A DNA stretch of 10,115 nt, taken from JAIXWP01 sp044371755. GTDB lineage: Bacteria; Bacteroidota; Bacteroidia; Flavobacteriales_D; Sanyastnellaceae. The DNA is taken from contig JBILSZ010000098.1 of NCBI GenBank assembly GCA_044371755.1, positions 1 to 10,115 of the forward strand. Reading direction: 5' to 3'. The notes below the pieces were generated by a model. The model was not told the origin of the DNA, did no database searches, and was given only the letters and a program-made list of their open reading frames with translations. The position numbers and the translations under genes were made by a program. Below are positions 6,010 through 10,115 of the stretch, piece by piece; position 1 is the stretch's first letter; each line of letters opens with the position of its first letter.

Positions 6010-7962
6010 GTGATCTCACGCGCTACCATAGACCGTATCTACCAAACAGCAATCATCGAAGAGGTGATTGGCGAGTTTGTGCACCTAAAAAAATCCGGCT
6101 CCTCGTGGAAGGGTTTGTCGCCCTTCGCCAACGAAAAAACCCCTTCATTCTTTGTGGTTCCTGCCAAGGGTATTTATAAAGACTTTTCTTCGGGCAAAGG
6201 AGGGAACGTAGTGGACTTCCTAATGGAGCACGAAAAGCTATCTTACCCAGAAGCGCTCCGCTGGCTCGCCGCGAAGTATAACATAGAAATCGAGGAAGAA
6301 AAGCAAACCGAAGAACAGCAACAAGAAAAAAGCGAACGAGAGCAGCTCAGCATCGTCACTGAATTTGCTGCGCGTTGGTTTCACGAACAACTCAACGATT
6401 CCGAAGAAGGCCAAGCCATTGGCTTGAGCTATTTTCAAGAAAGAGGATTTCGCCCCGAAACCATTCGCAAATTCCAGCTCGGTTATTCTCCCGATAAATG
6501 GGATGCCCTCGTGAAAGCCGCCACCGAAGCGGGATACAACATTGAATATCTCGTAAAAACAGGCCTTGTGCGCGAGCGCGAAGGCGGCGGCACTTTCGAT
6601 TTTTTCAAAGGCCGCGTGATGTTCCCCATCCACAACATCAGTGGAAAGGCCATAGCCTTTGGTGGGCGAACACTCAAAAATGATAAAACCGTTGCCAAAT
6701 ATTTCAATTCACCTGAAAGTGAATTATACAATAAGAGCAACGTCTTATATGGCCTGCACCTCGCGAAAAATGCAATCGTAAAACTTGACGTCTGCTTTTT
6801 AGTTGAAGGATATACTGACGTCATTTCCCTTCACCAGAGCGGTGTAGAAAACGTAGTAGCCTCTAGCGGTACAAGCCTTACAGAAGGTCAGATTCGCCTT
6901 GTAAAAAGATATTCCCCCAACATTACCATCTTGTACGATGGCGATAACGCAGGTATCAAAGCAAGTTTCCGAGGCATCGACATGATTCTCAAAGAGGGAA
7001 TGAACGTTAAAGTGGTTCTATTCCCCGACGGCGATGACCCCGATAGCTACGCACGCAAACACAGCAGCGAAGAGATTCAAGACTTCATCAAAGAAAATGC
7101 GAAGGACTTTATCACATTCAAAACTTCCCTTTTGTTGGAAGATGCTGGAAGTGATCCCGTCAAACGCGCTGGTCTTATAAGAGGAATCGTAGATAGCATC
7201 GCGCTCATGCCCGATGCCATCACCCGCTCGGTATATGTACAAGAGTGCAGTCGCTTGCTCAATATTCAAGAGCAGGTCTTACTTACAGAACTGAATAAAT
7301 CACTATTAAAATCTGTAAAAAAAGACGCTGCTGAACCACTCCCTGTGATCGATGAAACGCACCACACAGGCGTTCCAGATACGGCAGATATCACCGATGA
7401 GGTAACACTCGTTCATCAAGAACGAGATTTCATTCGTCTGTTGCTCACCTACGGAGAACAACCCATCGACGTGCGCATCATCAATGATTTGAACGAAGAA
7501 GAGATTGTTCCCATAAGTGTTGCAGAATATCTAATCGGTAGTTTACAGCAAGATGAGCTCACTCTTCAATCAGAAGTGTATCGCAAAATATTATTAGAGT
7601 ACATAGAATTCATCGGAAGAGACGAATTTCCCGAGCCTCGCAATTTCGCCTTGCATCAAGACCGCGAAGTGAGCTCAGAAACAAGTCAGGTGCTCACCTC
7701 CCCTTATGCCCTCAGCGAAAACTGGTCCATCCGCCACAGCGTGTATCCCGAAACCGAAGACATGCTTTTGCGAAAAGCCGCAAAAGATTGTATCTTCCGA
7801 CTGAAACTACGCAATGTGATGGCAATGCTTAAAAATGTAGAAAATGAAATGAAAAATACGGACCCCAACTCCGAAGATTTCGATCATTTGATGCAAGAAA
7901 AAATTCATCTTGACACTGCAAAAAAGGCAATTGCTAAATACTTTGGAACGGTAATACTATAA
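6010..7962 (+). CDS. dnaG: DNA primase DnaG (zinc ligands replaced)
   Basis: DnaG makes the short RNA primers for replication and works with the DnaB helicase at the fork. The 650 residues cover the three expected parts. The N-terminal CHC2-like fold (about 1-95) keeps NEKTPSF and KGGNVVDFLM, but the four usual zinc ligands are Ser37, Ala40, Asp58 and Ser61. The RNA-polymerase core includes GRVMFPIHN (201-209), AFGGR (216-220) and YFNSPES (231-237). The TOPRIM part shows LVEGYTDV (264-271, Glu266) and LYDGDNAG (308-315, Asp310 and Asp312), which hold the catalytic metals. The region from about 440 to the end is the divergent helicase-binding domain. The GTG start is chosen because MISxxTIDxI is the family N-terminus in this phylum. 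The stop TAA shares one base with the next ATG. Catalytic residues are intact, so an active primase is expected. Confidence 0.97.
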   Translation: MISRATIDRIYQTAIIEEVIGEFVHLKKSGSSWKGLSPFANEKTPSFFVVPAKGIYKDFSSGKGGNVVDFLMEHEKLSYPEALRWLAAKYNIEIEEEKQTEEQQQEKSEREQLSIVTEFAARWFHEQLNDSEEGQAIGLSYFQERGFRPETIRKFQLGYSPDKWDALVKAATEAGYNIEYLVKTGLVREREGGGTFDFFKGRVMFPIHNISGKAIAFGGRTLKNDKTVAKYFNSPESELYNKSNVLYGLHLAKNAIVKLDVCFLVEGYTDVISLHQSGVENVVASSGTSLTEGQIRLVKRYSPNITILYDGDNAGIKASFRGIDMILKEGMNVKVVLFPDGDDPDSYARKHSSEEIQDFIKENAKDFITFKTSLLLEDAGSDPVKRAGLIRGIVDSIALMPDAITRSVYVQECSRLLNIQEQVLLTELNKSLLKSVKKDAAEPLPVIDETHHTGVPDTADITDEVTLVHQERDFIRLLLTYGEQPIDVRIINDLNEEEIVPISVAEYLIGSLQQDELTLQSEVYRKILLEYIEFIGRDEFPEPRNFALHQDREVSSETSQVLTSPYALSENWSIRHSVYPETEDMLLRKAAKDCIFRLKLRNVMAMLKNVENEMKNTDPNSEDFDHLMQEKIHLDTAKKAIAKYFGTVIL

Positions 7963-9917
7963 TGAATAACCCTTTTAATCCAATAAAAGATTCGAAAAAA
8001 ATACTGCAACAAGCAGCAGATATCTTTCGTGAAAATGGATTAAAGGAAAAGAGCGACTTCGACGCCTTCTTTGAACTTTTCATAGAATTCATAAAAAAAA
8101 ATCCTAGTTCAAAAGCTCGAATTCAGGAAGAAATCACGCATCTGCTATCAGAACCCGGCCTCTCCGATTTATTGAGCAATGCTAACATCAACAATAACAT
8201 CAGCTTCGGTCAAGAGTTTTTCGCTCGAATCAGGCATAAAATACTTCCTAAACTTAGAACAGAAAATAAACTGCGATACAAGCTTAGAAAAAATTTTGAT
8301 TTCGAACGCGATGAGCATTGGCTGAGGCATATTGACGAACAACAAGTACAAGCACTCTACAGTACTTGTTTTAATCAACTTGAAATTCCAGAGCTAATAA
8401 AGACAAGGACCGTCCGAGTCACTCAACGTCTTTCATACAGGTTAGCTGCTTTGGGGACGGAAGACCGAATGAACATTCGGGGACTTGAAAATGAGCATCA
8501 TCAATTATTTTTCTCAATACCCACTCTAGTAGAAGAAAACATTCGCTCTTTTGAAAATAATAAAAAAGTTTCTTCAGAATTAAGAGCGCGCCTTCAAACT
8601 AGTTTGGATGAGTGTACATTATATCTCGAACGTGTAATGGATAGCTTCGCCGCAAACGGGGCTAGCGTTGAAAAATCATTTGGTGTCTTCAAATGCCGAG
8701 ATATTCTAAGAAGAATTGAAAATTTGTTTGATGTTTTCTCAAGCGATGAAAAAATCAAAATAGCAGGAATTTATTCGGTTTTAAAAGATGTTTTTCAAGA
8801 AGAATACGATGCTGAAGGGTTCATGGATTTTTTCAAAGAAAATCTCAAAGGCCTTTCTCTTCGCGTTTCCGAACACGCTAGCAACACTGGCGAACATTAT
8901 ATCGCAAATAGTTTTCGTGAGTATTCTCATTTTCTCTATGCCGCAATAGGTGCGGGTTTCGTGGTGAGTTTCCTTGTATTTATAAAAGCTTGGATGCATC
9001 AGATGGGGGCGCCACTCTTTTGGGAGGCCATTCTGTACTCTCTAAATTATGTTTTTGGTTTTGTACTTATCCAGCTTTTCCATTTTACCCTCGCCACCAA
9101 ACAGCCCGCAATGACAGCCTCTTCCATTTCCAAATCGTGGAGTGCTGATGACAAAGAAAAAAACATTCCTGAACTCGGAATCACCATCGCAAGGGTATTT
9201 CACACACAGACCATTTCATTCATCGGAAATTTAATCATCGTATTTCCACTGCCTTTTGTTTTCAGTTGGCTCTTGGATATAGGCTTCGATTACCAACTGT
9301 TTGACACACCGCAACAGGTGATGAATGTGATCAACAATCAGCACCCCTATCGTTCCGGTGCTCTTTGGTTTGCTGCCATTACGGGGTTTTATCTATTTAT
9401 TAGTGGTATCATCGCGGGGTACGTCGATAACAGAGTCATCTATTCGCGAATACCAGAAAGGGTGAAGCAAATGAAAAATCTTCATCGCATCATTGGATAC
9501 AAGCGAACTGCCCGACTTTCAAAATATTTGAAAAACAATGCCGGCGGTCTCGCTGGAAATATCTCTCTCGGATTTTTTCTGGGCACCGCCACTTTTATTG
9601 GTTCTATCACTGGTCTTCCTTTCGATATTCGACACATCACCTTCGCGGCTGGCTCATTCTCCTCAGCTTTGTATTATGTGATTCATGATATCGAATTGAC
9701 AGACGTCGTAGTAACATTTTTTGGCATTCTTTTGATTGGTTTTGTCAACTTCTCTGTGTCCTTCGGCCTGGCGTTTTATCTCGCGTGCAAAAGCCGCGAC
9801 ATCAATATCTTAGACTCTCCCGAACTTTTCAGTTTCTTAAAAAAGTATTTAAAAAAGTTCCCTTGGGATTTTGTAAAGGCTCCACTTCGTCCGCGCAAAC
9901 CAGAAGACATCCTCTAA
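7962..9917 (+). CDS. Gcr/'site-specific recombinase' family (PF10136) membrane protein of unknown function
   Basis: A 651-residue protein I recognise as the family named SpecificRecomb after the Neisseria Gcr protein. Diagnostic stretches are EHASNTGEHYIA (304-315), APLFWEAILYSLNYVFGFVL (350-369), FTLATKQPAMTA (375-386), SGIIAGYVDNRVIYSRIPER (481-500) and GLPFDIRHITFAAG (551-564). The first ~320 residues are soluble and helix-rich. The rest holds about six or seven membrane segments (near 325-343, 353-376, 415-440, 466-488, 530-550, 560-574 and 582-607). I see no tyrosine- or serine-recombinase catalytic pattern, so the family name should not be taken as a function. The ATG overlaps the dnaG TAA by one base, implying coupled translation. 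The tail (residues 627-651) is rich in Lys and Pro. An inner-membrane role is inferred from topology only. Confidence 0.88.
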   Translation: MNNPFNPIKDSKKILQQAADIFRENGLKEKSDFDAFFELFIEFIKKNPSSKARIQEEITHLLSEPGLSDLLSNANINNNISFGQEFFARIRHKILPKLRTENKLRYKLRKNFDFERDEHWLRHIDEQQVQALYSTCFNQLEIPELIKTRTVRVTQRLSYRLAALGTEDRMNIRGLENEHHQLFFSIPTLVEENIRSFENNKKVSSELRARLQTSLDECTLYLERVMDSFAANGASVEKSFGVFKCRDILRRIENLFDVFSSDEKIKIAGIYSVLKDVFQEEYDAEGFMDFFKENLKGLSLRVSEHASNTGEHYIANSFREYSHFLYAAIGAGFVVSFLVFIKAWMHQMGAPLFWEAILYSLNYVFGFVLIQLFHFTLATKQPAMTASSISKSWSADDKEKNIPELGITIARVFHTQTISFIGNLIIVFPLPFVFSWLLDIGFDYQLFDTPQQVMNVINNQHPYRSGALWFAAITGFYLFISGIIAGYVDNRVIYSRIPERVKQMKNLHRIIGYKRTARLSKYLKNNAGGLAGNISLGFFLGTATFIGSITGLPFDIRHITFAAGSFSSALYYVIHDIELTDVVVTFFGILLIGFVNFSVSFGLAFYLACKSRDINILDSPELFSFLKKYLKKFPWDFVKAPLRPRKPEDIL

Positions 9918-9920
9918 TTA

Positions 9921-9953
9921 TTTGGTTCGAATACCACAAACATGGTATTTTTG
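9921..9953 (+). promoter_or_regulatory. Putative promoter TTTG-21-TATTTTTG
   Basis: TTTG at 9921-9924 and TATTTTTG at 9946-9953 are separated by 21 bases, a full match to the Bacteroidota -33/-7 consensus. Transcription would start near 9958-9960 and run toward the possible gene at 10090, with a leader of about 130 bases. It begins only four bases after the upstream stop codon. Confidence 0.5.
9930..9949. promoter_or_regulatory. Dyad symmetry overlapping the promoter (possible operator)
   Basis: ATACCA (9931-9936) and TGGTAT (9943-9948) form a perfect inverted repeat around a six-base centre, extendable by one A-T pair on the outside. It lies across the -33/-7 spacer and the left edge of the -7 box, where a repressor would block polymerase. 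Alternatively, it is a weak hairpin followed by T residues that ends the upstream transcript. Only two of the six core pairs are G-C, so a terminator would be feeble. Confidence 0.4.
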
Positions 9954-10089
9954 CCGAAAATTACCAATTTAGAAGTAATCTAAATAGCTGTTGAAAAGTA
10001 GAACAAATGCTTGTTTCAGTGGTTATTAAGATTCATTCAAGGTAAGTATTGTGCAAAAATCAGGGATTTTTTAAAGAACATCTCAGACT

Positions 10090-10115
10090 ATGATAAAAGT
10101 AAAAGATAGCGCGAA
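10090..10115 (+). CDS. Possible start of a downstream gene (truncated by window end)
   Basis: An ATG at 10090 opens MIKVKDSA and runs off the window. This N-terminus resembles the first residues of Bacteroidota IscA/HesB-type iron-sulfur assembly proteins (MIKVSxxAK). Eight residues are far too few to decide. An A-rich stretch (TTAAAGAACA, 10071-10080) lies upstream, in keeping with this phylum's starts, which rely on A-rich leaders and not on a Shine-Dalgarno sequence. Confidence 0.35.

Larger units (their letters stand above)
9918..10089. other. Intergenic region after the PF10136 gene
   Basis: 172 bases without a convincing gene. It contains the promoter candidate and dyad described separately, near its left end. 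The remainder (9957-10089) is AT-rich and could be a leader of about 130 bases. The only small reading frame noticed (ATG at 10006, 12 codons) has nothing to support it. No strong GC-rich hairpin followed by a T-run marks the end of the upstream operon. Confidence 0.5.

Noticed and set aside
6238..6824. Minus-strand reading frames inside dnaG
   Set aside because: They lie opposite a clearly conserved primase domain, have low-complexity products, and have no independent start signal.
7962..9917. A true DNA recombinase or mobile-element integrase next to dnaG
   Set aside because: No tyrosine or serine recombinase catalytic pattern, no attachment-site repeats, and about half the protein is membrane-embedded. 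Only the family's historical name suggests recombination.
1..10115. A defence island, CRISPR array, toxin-antitoxin pair or biosynthetic cluster
   Set aside because: I looked for direct repeats with spacers, paired small genes, restriction or nuclease domains and modular synthases, and saw none. The genes are envelope and housekeeping functions.

Overview
The window looks like chromosomal DNA of a member of the Bacteroidota, most likely the Flavobacteriales. The signs are a multi-domain lamin-tail surface protein with a Bacteroidota-type C-terminal sorting/Ig-like domain, a DnaG primase whose zinc ligands are all missing, TAnnTTTG-type promoter elements, and a general absence of Shine-Dalgarno sequences ahead of the starts. 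No tRNA, rRNA, CRISPR array, insertion sequence or phage gene was seen. Most genes are housekeeping or envelope genes on the + strand.

Left block (1-4708): four tightly packed + strand genes. The 3' part of a very large secreted protein (three Ig-like/lamin-tail modules plus a C-terminal Ig-like domain) abuts a NodB-type polysaccharide deacetylase with no gap. After 14 bases comes rsmA (16S rRNA adenine dimethyltransferase), whose stop overlaps the start of a NUDIX hydrolase gene (ATGA). The layout suggests one operon, although a promoter-like TATATTTG box just before the rsmA ATG suggests rsmA can also be started separately.

Middle (4647-5957): a small, very basic protein of unknown function lies on the minus strand, tail-to-tail with and overlapping the NUDIX gene. 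It is divergent from an acyltransferase-3 family membrane protein at 4986-5957. About 108 bp separate the two starts and contain a plausible promoter for the acyltransferase.

Right block (5998-9917): dnaG, preceded by a perfect TATCTTTG box four bases before its GTG start, overlaps by one base a 651-residue membrane protein of the family called 'site-specific recombinase' (Gcr, PF10136). That protein shows no recognisable recombinase catalytic domain.

The last 198 bases hold a good promoter candidate (TTTG-21-TATTTTTG) with a perfect 6+6 dyad lying over its spacer and -7 box. A possible start of a further gene follows at 10090; its first eight residues faintly resemble IscA/HesB-type iron-sulfur proteins.

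The points most worth a second look are the zinc-less primase, the identical TAnnTTTG-N4-start arrangement before rsmA and dnaG (possible leaderless transcripts), the dyad over the terminal promoter, the misnamed membrane 'recombinase' coupled to primase, and the unrecognised basic small protein.
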